NCBI GenBank assembly: GCA_902363255.1
Contig: CABIZO010000001.1
Span: forward strand, 372,001 to 436,000
From: Peptostreptococcaceae bacterium
Lineage (GTDB): Bacteria > Bacillota > Clostridia > Peptostreptococcales > Peptostreptococcaceae
Reading direction: 5' to 3'
DNA: 64,000 bases
Positions 16,624 through 25,011 of this stretch are shown piece by piece. Made by a program: the position numbers and the translations under genes. Each line of letters begins with the position of its first letter. The stretch's first letter is position 1. The notes under the pieces were generated by a model. It searched no databases, had not been told where the DNA came from, and saw only the letters and a program-made list of their open reading frames with translations.

Positions 16624-16653
16624 AAGACATTGTTAATAATCAATGTCTTTTTT
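16624..16653 (+). terminator. Terminator of the GlpP-linked operon
   Basis: AAGACATTG pairs with CAATGTCTT followed by T4; 8 nt after the stop codon. Confidence 0.85.
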
Positions 16654-16660
16654 ACTTACT

Positions 16661-16725
16661 GAGACAGTATATTAGTTTTGTACTTGTGAAGAACCCTTAG
16701 ATTAAAGTACTATATTTACCATGGG
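16661..16725 (+). repeat. Possible decayed copy of the dispersed repeat
   Basis: TTGTGAAGAACCCTTAGATT then AAAGTACTAT resembles the copy A block TGTGGAAAACTTCTAGATCA then AAGTATTAT. The match is partial, so this is tentative. Confidence 0.3.
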
Positions 16726-16729
16726 AAAG

Positions 16730-16758
16730 TTGTCATAAAATTCATATAAAAATAGTGT
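16730..16758 (+). promoter_or_regulatory. Possible promoter before acpS
   Basis: TTGTCA (16730-16735), 17 bp, TAGTGT (16753-16758). The -35 box and spacing are good, the -10 box moderate. Confidence 0.35.
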
Positions 16759-16813
16759 TAAAATGTATAAATAATAAAATAAGAATAAAAATACTTAATT
16801 AATGGAGGAAACT

Positions 16814-17197
16814 ATGAATATTTTAGATATAGGAATAGATATTGTAGAAATTGGAAGAATAAAAAATGCTTTAAAGAATAATGATAATTTCCTAAAAAAA
16901 TTATTTACTGAAAAGGAAATAGAATTATTTAAAGAAAAAGGATATGCTCCAGAAATAATAGCAGGAAACTTTGCAGCAAAAGAAGCTATCAGTAAATCTT
17001 TGGGGTTAGGTATAAGGGGCTACGACTTAAAAAATATAGAAATACTAAGGGATAAACTAGGAAAGCCCATAGTAAAAACTCATAATAATTTAGAAAAAAT
17101 ATGTGAAAATTACAATGTTTTAGAAATAAAAGTATCAATATCTCATGGCAAAGATTATGCTGTTGCCAACGCTATGACCATAATAAAAGACAAATAA
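16814..17197 (+). CDS. acpS: Holo-[acyl-carrier-protein] synthase AcpS
   Basis: A 127-residue 4'-phosphopantetheinyl transferase that activates the acyl carrier protein encoded 1.3 kb downstream. Motifs: GIDIVEIGRI at the N-terminus (Mg-binding Asp), FTEKEIELF, FAAKEAISKSLG (Glu and Lys of the second motif), and VSISHGKDYAVA near the end. The start at 16814 uses GGAGG 6 nt before the ATG; ATG 16802 overlaps the RBS and is not used. It is the first gene of the fatty-acid region, but a stem-loop and possible operators separate it from fabH. Confidence 0.93.
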   Translation: MNILDIGIDIVEIGRIKNALKNNDNFLKKLFTEKEIELFKEKGYAPEIIAGNFAAKEAISKSLGLGIRGYDLKNIEILRDKLGKPIVKTHNNLEKICENYNVLEIKVSISHGKDYAVANAMTIIKDK

Positions 17198-17259
17198 AAA
17201 TTAGTTACAAAATAAAAATTTGAGCAAAATAGGTTGACTTATTAATTTGAATGTAATAT

Positions 17260-17276
17260 AGTTTGAATATCTAAAT
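17260..17276. promoter_or_regulatory. FabT/FabR-like box 1 upstream of fabH
   Basis: AGTTTGAATATCTAAAT resembles the FabT-type palindrome TTTGATTATCAAA with two mismatches. It lies about 100 bp before fabH. Inference from motif memory; the regulator gene is not in the window. Confidence 0.4.
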
Positions 17277-17277
17277 A

Positions 17278-17318
17278 AACCTAAATTATAAATTTTATTA
17301 ATAAATTTAGGTTGTTTT
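17278..17318 (+). terminator. Stem-loop between acpS and fabH
   Basis: AACCTAAATT pairs exactly with AATTTAGGTT over a 15-nt AT-rich loop, followed by GTTTT. It is a probable acpS terminator or attenuator lying between the two operator candidates. Confidence 0.5.
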
Positions 17319-17328
17319 AAATATTATA

Positions 17329-17343
17329 TTTTGATTATCAAGA
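17329..17343. promoter_or_regulatory. FabT/FabR-like box 2 upstream of fabH
   Basis: It contains the perfect 11-bp palindrome TTGATTATCAA (17331-17341), the core of the FabT-type MarR-family operator, 30 bp before the fabH start. This suggests repression of the fab/acc operon by an acyl-ACP-sensing MarR regulator encoded elsewhere. Confidence 0.5.
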
Positions 17344-17372
17344 TATTTTAAAATCAAAAAAAGGAGAAGTCT

Positions 17373-18350
17373 ATGGAAGAGGTAATTATAGCAGGTTTAG
17401 GAAAATATACACCTTCCCATTTAGTCACAAATGATCAGCTGAGTGAAATTATTGATACTAGTGACGAGTGGATTTATTCACGAACCGGCATAAGAAGTAG
17501 ATATATTTCTAAAGGTGAAGATACATCTTATATGGCAGCAAAAGCTGGTGAAAAAGCTTTAAAGAATGCAAATATAAGCCCTTTGGATGTGGATTTAATA
17601 GTGGTAGCCACTTGTACACCAGATATGTTCACTCCATCTACTGCATGCATTGTACAAAGTATCATAGGAGCAGATAATGCTATGGCTTTTGATATAAGTG
17701 CTGCTTGTTCAGGATTTATATATGGGCTGGATGTGGCAAAGTCCATGATGAAATTAAACAATTACAATCATGCACTAGTTATAGGTGCTGAGAATCTTTC
17801 CAAATCAATTGACTGGGAAGACAGATCCACATGTGTGTTATTTGGTGATGGTGCAGGAGCAGCCCTTTTATCAAAAAGTGATAATCTTGGACTTGTGAGT
17901 TCTTTCTGTAAATCAGAAGGAGATAAATATAAATGCATAACCATTGAAGGCAATGATGTAGACAGTCCATTTGTAGAAAGTAAAACAATTAAGTATTCTA
18001 AATTAAAGATGGATGGCAGTGAAGTATTTAAGTTTGCTACCTCTGTCATAGTAAGTTCAATCAATAAAATACTTGAAGAAAATAACTTAGACATAAATGA
18101 AATTGATTATATAATTCCACATCAAGCCAATGTAAGAATTATTCAATATGCAGCTAAAAAGTTAAAAGTAACTATGGATAAGTTTTATATGAATATGGAG
18201 GAGTATGGTAATACTTCAGGAGCATCCATACCAATTGCATTGAGCGATATGAATGAAAAGGGATTATTAAAAAAAGACAGTAAAATTATATTAGTCGGAT
18301 TTGGAGCAGGTCTTACATACGGAGCAACTTTAATAAATTGGACTATGTAA
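17373..18350 (+). CDS. fabH: 3-oxoacyl-ACP synthase III (KAS III)
   Basis: A 325-residue condensing enzyme that starts fatty-acid synthesis from acyl-CoA and malonyl-ACP. The Cys-His-Asn triad is visible: Cys112 in ISAACSGF, His in IIPHQANVRI, and Asn in YGNTSGASIP. RTGIRSRYI near 37-45 and the C-terminal GFGAGLTYGA are also typical. Full length. The RBS is AAGGAGAAG. It is the first gene of the long fab-acc operon, behind two FabT-like boxes. Confidence 0.95.
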   Translation: MEEVIIAGLGKYTPSHLVTNDQLSEIIDTSDEWIYSRTGIRSRYISKGEDTSYMAAKAGEKALKNANISPLDVDLIVVATCTPDMFTPSTACIVQSIIGADNAMAFDISAACSGFIYGLDVAKSMMKLNNYNHALVIGAENLSKSIDWEDRSTCVLFGDGAGAALLSKSDNLGLVSSFCKSEGDKYKCITIEGNDVDSPFVESKTIKYSKLKMDGSEVFKFATSVIVSSINKILEENNLDINEIDYIIPHQANVRIIQYAAKKLKVTMDKFYMNMEEYGNTSGASIPIALSDMNEKGLLKKDSKIILVGFGAGLTYGATLINWTM

Positions 18351-18501
18351 TTTTAAAATAAATAAAACAAGGAAATTTAAAATTAACAAGATTAACTAAG
18401 ATTATGGAATTAACTAAGATAAGTGAAATAAGAAAGTAAATTAGGATTAATAAATAAAAATAAAAAATTAAAAAGTATTAAAATTTATGGAGGATTTAAA
18501 A

Positions 18502-18735
18502 ATGATATTTGAAAAATTACAAGGAATAATGGAAGAAAATTTATCAATAGAAAGAGACGAAATAAAATTAGATAGCACTTTTCAATCTTTAGGAATAGAC
18601 TCACTAGACACATTCCAATTAATAATAGAGATAGAAGAAGAATTTGGAATAGAAGTTGAGTCACCAGAAAATATGAAAACTATAAAAGACGTGGTTGATT
18701 ACATACAAGAAAAGACAAAAGAAAAAGTTCAATAA
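18502..18735 (+). CDS. acpP: Acyl carrier protein
   Basis: A 77-residue acidic helical carrier with the phosphopantetheine site GIDSLDTFQL (Ser34). It carries the growing acyl chain for all Fab enzymes encoded here, after activation by AcpS. The start at 18502 uses GGAGG 8 nt upstream; an ATG at 18487 overlaps that RBS. The 151-nt gap after fabH contains the short repeat TTAACTAAGAT twice and no gene. Confidence 0.95.
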   Translation: MIFEKLQGIMEENLSIERDEIKLDSTFQSLGIDSLDTFQLIIEIEEEFGIEVESPENMKTIKDVVDYIQEKTKEKVQ

Positions 18736-18759
18736 TAAAATGTGCTTGTAGGAGGAAAT

Positions 18760-19695
18760 ATGAAAACTTCAAGGATAACAGAATTACTTAATATAGAATA
18801 TCCAATAATTCAAGGTGGTATGGCATGGATTTCTGATGCTAATTTAGCAGCAGCAGTTAGTGAAGCTGGAGGTTTAGGAATTATAAGTGGTGTAGGAAGT
18901 ACAGAAGAGGTTAGGGCTGAAATCAAAAAAACTAAATTACTTACTAAAAAACCTTTTGGAATTAACATTATGCTTATGAGGGATAACATAGATGAAATTG
19001 CTAAATTAGTATGTGATGAACAAATTGCTGTGGTAACTACTGGAGCAGGAAGTCCTGGGAAATATATTGAAGATTGGAAAAAACATAATGTGAAAGTAAT
19101 ACCTGTTGTCCCTTCTGTTGCAATTGCAAAAAGAATGGAAAAATTCGGTGCAGATGCAGTTATAGTAGAAGGGATGGAAGCAGGAGGTCATATTGGTCAA
19201 TTGACGACTATGAGTTTAATACCACAAGTTGTGGATGCGGTTGATATCCCAGTAATAGCAGCAGGAGGTATAGGTGATGGAAGAGGAATTGCAGCGTCAC
19301 TTATGCTTGGAGCTTGTGGAGTTCAAATGGGAACTAGATTTTTAGTATCAGAAGAATGTAAGGTACACGAAAATTACAAAGAGAGAGTTTTAAATGCAAA
19401 AGATATAGACACTGAAGTTACTGGAACAAGTACATCTCATCCAGTTAGAGTTTTGAGAAATAAACTTACTAGAGAATATATCAAGTTGGAAAAATCCAAT
19501 GCTGATCCTAGGGAGATAGAAGCTTTAGGAAAAGGAGCTTTAAGAAAAGCAGTGATAGATGGGGATATTAACAATGGTAGTGTTATGGCAGGTCAGATAG
19601 CAGGACTTGTTAATAAAAAACAAAGCTGCAAAGAAATTATAAATGAATTAATGGATGAATTGGATTTAGTACTTGGGAGGGTTTGCAATGAATAA
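18760..19695 (+). CDS. fabK: Enoyl-ACP reductase II (FMN-dependent FabK)
   Basis: A 312-residue TIM-barrel flavoprotein catalysing the last reduction of each elongation cycle with NAD(P)H. Typical stretches: YPIIQGGMAWISDANLAAAV near 13-32, GVGSTEEV, FGINIMLM, VIVEGMEAGGHIG (phosphate-binding loop) and VIAAGGIGDGRGIAA. No FabI is seen, so FabK seems the only enoyl reductase in the operon; FabK-type enzymes are intrinsically triclosan-insensitive (family knowledge). The start at 18760 follows GGAGGAAAT. It overlaps fabD by 8 nt. Confidence 0.94.
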   Translation: MKTSRITELLNIEYPIIQGGMAWISDANLAAAVSEAGGLGIISGVGSTEEVRAEIKKTKLLTKKPFGINIMLMRDNIDEIAKLVCDEQIAVVTTGAGSPGKYIEDWKKHNVKVIPVVPSVAIAKRMEKFGADAVIVEGMEAGGHIGQLTTMSLIPQVVDAVDIPVIAAGGIGDGRGIAASLMLGACGVQMGTRFLVSEECKVHENYKERVLNAKDIDTEVTGTSTSHPVRVLRNKLTREYIKLEKSNADPREIEALGKGALRKAVIDGDINNGSVMAGQIAGLVNKKQSCKEIINELMDELDLVLGRVCNE

Positions 19696-20638
19696 TAAAA
19701 TAGCATTTCTTTTTCCAGGTCAAGGATCACAATATACAAATATGGGAAAAGACTTATATGAAAATATAGAAAGCTGTAAAGATATATTTGATAAAGGTGA
19801 AGAAATTTTAAATATACCTATAAAAGACTTAATTTTCAATGGTTCTATTGAAGAATTAACAAGAACTAAAAATAGCCAACCAGCAATAATGTTAACATCC
19901 TTAGCTTGTATCAAAGCTTTAGAAGAAGAAGGTATTGAAGCTGATTATGCTTTAGGGTTATCTTTAGGAGAATATGGGGCTTTAGTATATGGTGGAATGC
20001 TTTCTTTTGAAGATGGTATGAAGCTTATAAAGAAGAGGGCTGAGATTATGGATTCTGAAGTTAGTTCAGATGAAGGAACTATGGCAGCAGTATTAAAACT
20101 GGATAATGATAAAGTTGAAGAACTTATAAAAAGAGCAAGTGAGTTTGGTATTGTAGAAGGGGCCAACTATAACTGCCCTGGTCAAGTTGTCATATCTGGT
20201 GAACATAAGGCAATAAAGGAAAGTATAAAAATTGCAAAAGAGCTAAAAGGAATGGTAGTGCCATTAAAAGTAAGTGGACCTTTCCACAGCTCAATTTATG
20301 AAAAAGCCAGTTATAAATTTTATGAAGAATTAAAAAAAGCAAATATAAATAAATTTGAAAAGACAGTTTACTCCAATGTGAAAGGAACTTCTTATGAAGA
20401 AAATGATGATGTTAGAGAGTTATTAAGAGAACAAATAATGTCATCAGTACTTTTTGAAAAGAGTATAAGAGATTTAATCCATAAAGGAGTAAATACTTTT
20501 ATAGAAGTAGGTCCAGGTAAAACTTTAAGTGGATTTGTTAAAAAAATAGATAAAGATGTAAAAATCTATAATGTGGAAGATTTAAAATCTTTAAGAACAA
20601 CAGTTGAGAGTTTAAAGCTTGAAAAAATTAATGCTTAA
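19688..20638 (+). CDS. fabD: Malonyl-CoA:ACP transacylase
   Basis: A 316-residue enzyme that loads malonyl groups onto ACP. Motifs: FLFPGQGSQYTNMGKDLY at the N-terminus, nucleophile Ser92 in GLSLGEYGAL, and His in SGPFHSSIY near 200. The residue before the serine is Leu where the textbook motif has His (GHSxGE); this variant is also found in other clostridial FabDs, as far as I recall. The start at 19688 follows GGGAGG inside the fabK 3' end, so the genes are translationally coupled. Confidence 0.94.
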   Translation: MNNKIAFLFPGQGSQYTNMGKDLYENIESCKDIFDKGEEILNIPIKDLIFNGSIEELTRTKNSQPAIMLTSLACIKALEEEGIEADYALGLSLGEYGALVYGGMLSFEDGMKLIKKRAEIMDSEVSSDEGTMAAVLKLDNDKVEELIKRASEFGIVEGANYNCPGQVVISGEHKAIKESIKIAKELKGMVVPLKVSGPFHSSIYEKASYKFYEELKKANINKFEKTVYSNVKGTSYEENDDVRELLREQIMSSVLFEKSIRDLIHKGVNTFIEVGPGKTLSGFVKKIDKDVKIYNVEDLKSLRTTVESLKLEKINA

Positions 20639-20645
20639 GTATTAG

Positions 20646-20690
20646 TTTTGAGAAAAATCCTTGCTTGAAGGGTGGCGAAATTATTTGCAA
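20646..20690 (+). repeat. Possible remnant of the dispersed repeat before fabG
   Basis: TTTTGAG...CTTGCTTGAAGGGTGGCGAA aligns loosely with the copy C core TTTTGAGCAA...GTTGCCTGAAGTGGTAACGAA. Tentative. The 93-nt fabD-fabG gap has no gene. Confidence 0.25.
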
Positions 20691-20731
20691 CATATCACTA
20701 AAGCAAAATGGATTTTATAGGAGGAAAATTA

Positions 20732-21472
20732 ATGTTACAAGGAAAATGTGCAGTAATTACAGGTGCTTCTAGAGGTATAGGTAGAGAAATCGCCTTAAAA
20801 TATGCCAAAGAAGGTGCCAATATAGTGCTTAATTATAGAAATAGTGAAGAAGAAGCTCTTCAGTTAAAAGAAGAATTAGATAAATTAGGATCTAATACTT
20901 TGATTATCAAAGCAAATGTGAGTGATTTTGAAGAAGCTGAAAAATTAATAAAAGAGGCTAAAGAAGCTTTTGGAAGAGTAGATATACTAGTTAATAACGC
21001 TGGAATAACAAAGGATAATTTAATAATCAGAATGAAAGAAGAAGATTTTGATAGTGTTATAGATGTTAATTTAAAAGGAGCATTTAACTGTTTAAAAGCA
21101 GTAACTCCAATAATGATAAGACAAAAATCTGGAAAAATAATAAATATGTCTTCTGTAGTAGGTATTATAGGTAATTCAGGTCAAGTAAATTACTCAGCAT
21201 CAAAAGCAGGTCTTATTGGAATGACAAAATCTTTAGCTCGTGAAATTGGAGGCAAGAATATAAATGTAAATGCCATTGCTCCTGGATTTATAGATACGGA
21301 TATGACAAAAGTACTAAGTGAAGATCAAAAGAAAAATATAATATCGCAAGTGCCTCTTAAAAGATTAGGTCATGTGGAGGACATTGCTAACTTAGCATTG
21401 TTTTTAGGAAGCGATCAATCTAATTATATAACAGGTCAAGCCATCCATGTTGATGGCGGAATGGCAATGTAG
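20732..21472 (+). CDS. fabG: 3-oxoacyl-ACP reductase
   Basis: A 246-residue short-chain dehydrogenase that uses NADPH to reduce 3-oxoacyl-ACP. Cofactor motif TGASRGIG (residues about 10-17), LVNNAGIT, catalytic Ser in INMSSVVG, YSASKAG (Tyr and Lys), then APGFIDTDMT. The start at 20732 uses AGGAGG 8 nt upstream. fabF begins 9 nt after its stop. Confidence 0.95.
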   Translation: MLQGKCAVITGASRGIGREIALKYAKEGANIVLNYRNSEEEALQLKEELDKLGSNTLIIKANVSDFEEAEKLIKEAKEAFGRVDILVNNAGITKDNLIIRMKEEDFDSVIDVNLKGAFNCLKAVTPIMIRQKSGKIINMSSVVGIIGNSGQVNYSASKAGLIGMTKSLAREIGGKNINVNAIAPGFIDTDMTKVLSEDQKKNIISQVPLKRLGHVEDIANLALFLGSDQSNYITGQAIHVDGGMAM

Positions 21473-21481
21473 GAGGTTGTT

Positions 21482-22717
21482 ATGAGTAGAAGAGTAGTTA
21501 TCACAGGAGTGGGTGCTATCACACCAATTGGAAATAGTGTTGAAGAATTTTGGGATAATGCTAAAAATGGAAAACTTGGAATCGACTTTATAAAGTCAAT
21601 CGACGTTGAAAATTTAGATGTAAAAATAGGTGGAGAAGTCAAAGATTTAAAAGTAGAAGATTATTTAGATAAAAAAGAATGTAGAAGACTTGATAAGTTT
21701 ACACAATATGCACTTATAGCTAGTGAAGAGGCCATAAATCAATCAGGTCTTAATGTGGATGAAATAGATAAATGTAGATTTGGAGTAATGGTGGGCTCTG
21801 GTATAGGTGGATTCCATACCCATGAAAATGAATTTGGAACTTTATACAAAAAAGGGCCTAAAAGAATATCTCCAATGTATATTCCTATGACTATTATCAA
21901 TGCAGCAGCTGCTAATATAGCTATCAAATATGATGCAAAGGCTACTTGCACTTCAGCAGTAACAGCTTGTGCCACAGGAACTAATAATATAGGTGACGCA
22001 TTTAGATATATAAAGCATGGATATGCAGACGTAATGATAAGTGGAGGATGTGAAGCATCTATTACACCAATAGCCATTGCAGGGTTTAGTAATATGAGAG
22101 CTTTAAATTCTAATAATATACCAGAAAAAGCATCCATACCATTTGACAAAGATAGAAGTGGATTTGTTATGGGGGAAGGTGCAGGTATATTAGTCATGGA
22201 AAGCTTAGATCATGCACTAGGAAGAGGAGCTAATATACTATGTGAAATAGTAGGATATGGATCAACTTGTGATGCTTATCATATAACTTCTCCAGATCCA
22301 AAAGGTGAAAGTGCATCAAAAGCAATGAAAGATGCCATTGATGAGGCAAGTATAAATCCATGTGAAGTTTCTTATATAAATGCCCATGGTACATCAACAC
22401 AATACAATGATTTATTTGAAACTAGAGCAATAAAAAAAGTATTTGAAGAAGATGCGAAAAATATTCCTATTTCTTCAACTAAATCTATGACAGGTCACTT
22501 ATTAGGTGCAGCTGGAGCAGTAGAATCCATAGCATGTATAAAAGCTTTACAAGAAGGATTCATACCCCCAACTATTGGCTATGGTGAAAGTGAAGAAGAA
22601 CTTGATTTAGACTACGTTCCTAATATTGGAAGAGAAAAAGAGCTTAAATATGCTTTAAACAACTCCCTAGGATTTGGTGGTCACAATGCCTCACTATTAT
22701 TTAAAAAGTGGGATTAA
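21482..22717 (+). CDS. fabF: 3-oxoacyl-ACP synthase II (KAS II)
   Basis: A 411-residue elongating condensing enzyme. Cys163 in SAVTACATGTNN is the nucleophile; the two His are in YINAHGTSTQYND and MTGHLLGAAGAVE; the C-terminal NNSLGFGGHNAS is the usual phosphate/acyl gate. Full length, RBS AGGAGG 5 nt upstream. It elongates malonyl-ACP chains and sits in the usual position after fabG. Confidence 0.95.
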   Translation: MSRRVVITGVGAITPIGNSVEEFWDNAKNGKLGIDFIKSIDVENLDVKIGGEVKDLKVEDYLDKKECRRLDKFTQYALIASEEAINQSGLNVDEIDKCRFGVMVGSGIGGFHTHENEFGTLYKKGPKRISPMYIPMTIINAAAANIAIKYDAKATCTSAVTACATGTNNIGDAFRYIKHGYADVMISGGCEASITPIAIAGFSNMRALNSNNIPEKASIPFDKDRSGFVMGEGAGILVMESLDHALGRGANILCEIVGYGSTCDAYHITSPDPKGESASKAMKDAIDEASINPCEVSYINAHGTSTQYNDLFETRAIKKVFEEDAKNIPISSTKSMTGHLLGAAGAVESIACIKALQEGFIPPTIGYGESEEELDLDYVPNIGREKELKYALNNSLGFGGHNASLLFKKWD

Positions 22718-22729
22718 TAGGAGGACAGT

Positions 22730-23227
22730 ATGAGATTTGATGAAGTAAAAGAACTTATTGAACTTATTAATAACTCCCATTTATCTTATTTTGAAATGAG
22801 AGATGATAAAGAATTTATAAAAATGGATAAATCAATTACAAGAAACTATGTATCTAATAGTAATGATTTATGCGACAGTAATTTAAATAAATTAGCCATT
22901 ACTGATTTAAGTAATGATGTTGATATAAAAACAGAAGTTAAAGAAAGTGTCCAAGAAAATAATATTTCACAAAATCGTGACGTTGATATGGAAGTAATAG
23001 CATCACCAATAGTAGGAACATTTTATGAAGCAATGTCTCCAGAAGACGCACCTTTTGTAAGTGTAGGTCAGAAAATAAGTAAGGGTGAAGTGGTTTGTAT
23101 TGTGGAAGCCATGAAGCTTATGAATGAAATAAGTGCAGAATTTGATTGTGAAATAGTTAGTGTATTAGGCGAAAATGGAAAAATGGTTCAATACGGAGAG
23201 CCATTATTCAAAGTAAGGAGAGTATAA
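22730..23227 (+). CDS. accB: Biotin carboxyl carrier protein of acetyl-CoA carboxylase
   Basis: A 165-residue carrier subunit: an N-terminal helical docking region, a low-complexity Asn/Asp/Ser linker (about residues 40-85) and the C-terminal biotinyl domain (PIVGTFYEAMSPEDAPFV...VEAMKLMNEI) with biotin-accepting Lys129. It shuttles CO2 between AccC and AccA/AccD. Its stop abuts the fabZ ATG directly. Confidence 0.94.
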   Translation: MRFDEVKELIELINNSHLSYFEMRDDKEFIKMDKSITRNYVSNSNDLCDSNLNKLAITDLSNDVDIKTEVKESVQENNISQNRDVDMEVIASPIVGTFYEAMSPEDAPFVSVGQKISKGEVVCIVEAMKLMNEISAEFDCEIVSVLGENGKMVQYGEPLFKVRRV

Positions 23228-23650
23228 ATGTTAACTATAAAAGAAATAAGAGAAATTTTACCTCATAGATATCCATTTTTAATGATAGACAGAGTTGAAG
23301 AAGTTGTAGAAGGAAAAAGTGCAAAAGGATATAAAAGTGTAACCATAAATGAGAACTTTTTCAATGGACATTTTCCTGAGTATCCTGTAATGCCAGGAGT
23401 ATTAATCTTAGAAGCATTAGCTCAAATGGGAGCAATATGCATACTTTCAATGGAAGATTTTAAAGGTAAAATAGGATTCTTAGTTGGAGCAGATAAAGTA
23501 AGATGGAAAAAGCAAGTTATGCCTGGAGATAAACTGAATCTTGAAATAGAAATAGTAAAACTAAGAGGAAATATTGGTGTTGGAAAAGGTAAAGCTACTG
23601 TGGATGGAAGTTTAGTTTGTGAAGGCGAGATAATGTTTGCTATTGGGTAG
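23228..23650 (+). CDS. fabZ: 3-hydroxyacyl-ACP dehydratase
   Basis: A 140-residue hot-dog-fold dehydratase. Catalytic His48 lies in FNGHFPEYPVMPGV and Glu62 in LILEALAQ; HRYPFLMIDRVEEV near 13-26 is the family start. It removes water from 3-hydroxyacyl-ACP before FabK. Its RBS (AAGGAG) lies inside the accB 3' end, with zero spacing between the two reading frames. Confidence 0.95.
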   Translation: MLTIKEIREILPHRYPFLMIDRVEEVVEGKSAKGYKSVTINENFFNGHFPEYPVMPGVLILEALAQMGAICILSMEDFKGKIGFLVGADKVRWKKQVMPGDKLNLEIEIVKLRGNIGVGKGKATVDGSLVCEGEIMFAIG

Positions 23651-23658
23651 GTGATATT

Positions 23659-25011
23659 ATGTTAAAGAAAATTCTTATAGCTAATAGAGGAGAAATAGCA
23701 GTGAGAATAATTAGAGCTTGTAGAGAGCTTAATATAAGAACTGTGGCTATTTACTCTGAGCAGGATAAAGATGCCCTTCATACTCAGATGGCAGATGAGG
23801 CTGTTTGTGTGGGAGGGCCTCTTAGCAAAGATAGTTATTTAAATATGGCAAATATTTTAAGTGCATGTGTTTTAACCGGGTGTGAAGGTATACATCCCGG
23901 TTTTGGATTTTTATCAGAAAATCCTAAGTTTGCAAAAATGTGCAAGGAATGCAATATAAAGTTTATTGGTCCAGATTATGAAACTATTGAGTTAATGGGT
24001 GATAAAGCGAGGGCTAGAGAAATAATGAAAAAGGCACAGGTTCCTGTAGTACCAGGATATGAAGGAGAAATACAGTCCTATGATCATGCCCTGGATTTAG
24101 CTAAAAATATAGGATTTCCACTTATGATAAAAGCTGCTGCTGGAGGCGGTGGTAAGGGAATAAGAATAGTAAGACATATTGAGGAATTTAAACATAATTT
24201 TGAGGCTGCTAAATTAGAAGCAAAAGCTTGTTTTGGTGAAGACAGGGTTTATATTGAAAAATATATAGAAAATCCTAGACATATTGAATTTCAAATATTG
24301 GCTGATGAATATGGCAAGGTAGTTCATTTAGGCGAGAGAGAATGTTCACTGCAAAGAAACAATCAAAAAGTTTTGGAAGAAGCTCCATCATGTTTTTTAG
24401 ATAATAACTTAAGACAGAAGATGGGAGAAGTTGCTGTTAAAGCAGCAGAGGCTGTTAATTATAAAAATGCAGGAACTATAGAATTCTTGGTGGATCATAG
24501 TGGAGAATTTTATTTTATGGAAATGAACACAAGAATTCAAGTGGAGCATCCTATTACAGAAATGGTTACTAATATAGACATAGTAAAGGAACAGTTAAAA
24601 ATAGCTTCGGGTATGGAAATGGAAATCAACCAAGATGATATTAAAATATCTGGTCATGCCATAGAGTGTAGAATAAATGCAGAAGATCCAAAAAATAATT
24701 TTAGACCATGTCCAGGAGTGATAACAGAGTTGTATACTCCATCGGGCTTGGGAGTTAGGGTTGATAGTGCAATTTATTGTGGATATGAAATTCCGCCATA
24801 TTATGATTCTATGATAGGGAAGCTAATCACCTTTGGAGAGGATAGAGAAAACGCCATAATAAAAATGAAGAGGGCTTTAGATGAATTTGCCATAGGTGGT
24901 GTTACAACAAATATAGATTTTCAATATGAAATACTGGAACATGAAGATTTTATAAATGGAAATTATAATACTTCTTTTATAGAAGATAAGTTGGTGAATA
25001 ATAATGCTTAA
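23659..25011 (+). CDS. accC: Acetyl-CoA carboxylase, biotin carboxylase subunit
   Basis: A 450-residue ATP-grasp enzyme. It opens KKILIANRGEIAVRIIRACR, has the glycine-rich ATP loop KAAAGGGGKGIRIV, the catalytic stretch EMNTRIQVEHPITEMVTNID and the C-terminal GHAIECRINAEDP. Full length for AccC. It carboxylates the biotin of AccB. It overlaps accD by 8 nt (ATG inside its last codons). Confidence 0.95.
   Translation: MLKKILIANRGEIAVRIIRACRELNIRTVAIYSEQDKDALHTQMADEAVCVGGPLSKDSYLNMANILSACVLTGCEGIHPGFGFLSENPKFAKMCKECNIKFIGPDYETIELMGDKARAREIMKKAQVPVVPGYEGEIQSYDHALDLAKNIGFPLMIKAAAGGGGKGIRIVRHIEEFKHNFEAAKLEAKACFGEDRVYIEKYIENPRHIEFQILADEYGKVVHLGERECSLQRNNQKVLEEAPSCFLDNNLRQKMGEVAVKAAEAVNYKNAGTIEFLVDHSGEFYFMEMNTRIQVEHPITEMVTNIDIVKEQLKIASGMEMEINQDDIKISGHAIECRINAEDPKNNFRPCPGVITELYTPSGLGVRVDSAIYCGYEIPPYYDSMIGKLITFGEDRENAIIKMKRALDEFAIGGVTTNIDFQYEILEHEDFINGNYNTSFIEDKLVNNNA

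Noticed and set aside
17528..18094. Long antisense frames within fabH and other fab/acc genes
   Set aside because: They are shadows of strongly coding sense frames and have no RBS or family features.
18351..18501. Short repeats (TTAACTAAGAT) in the fabH-acpP gap as a possible array
   Set aside because: Only two short AT-rich copies; no spacer structure, so not a CRISPR or meaningful tandem array.
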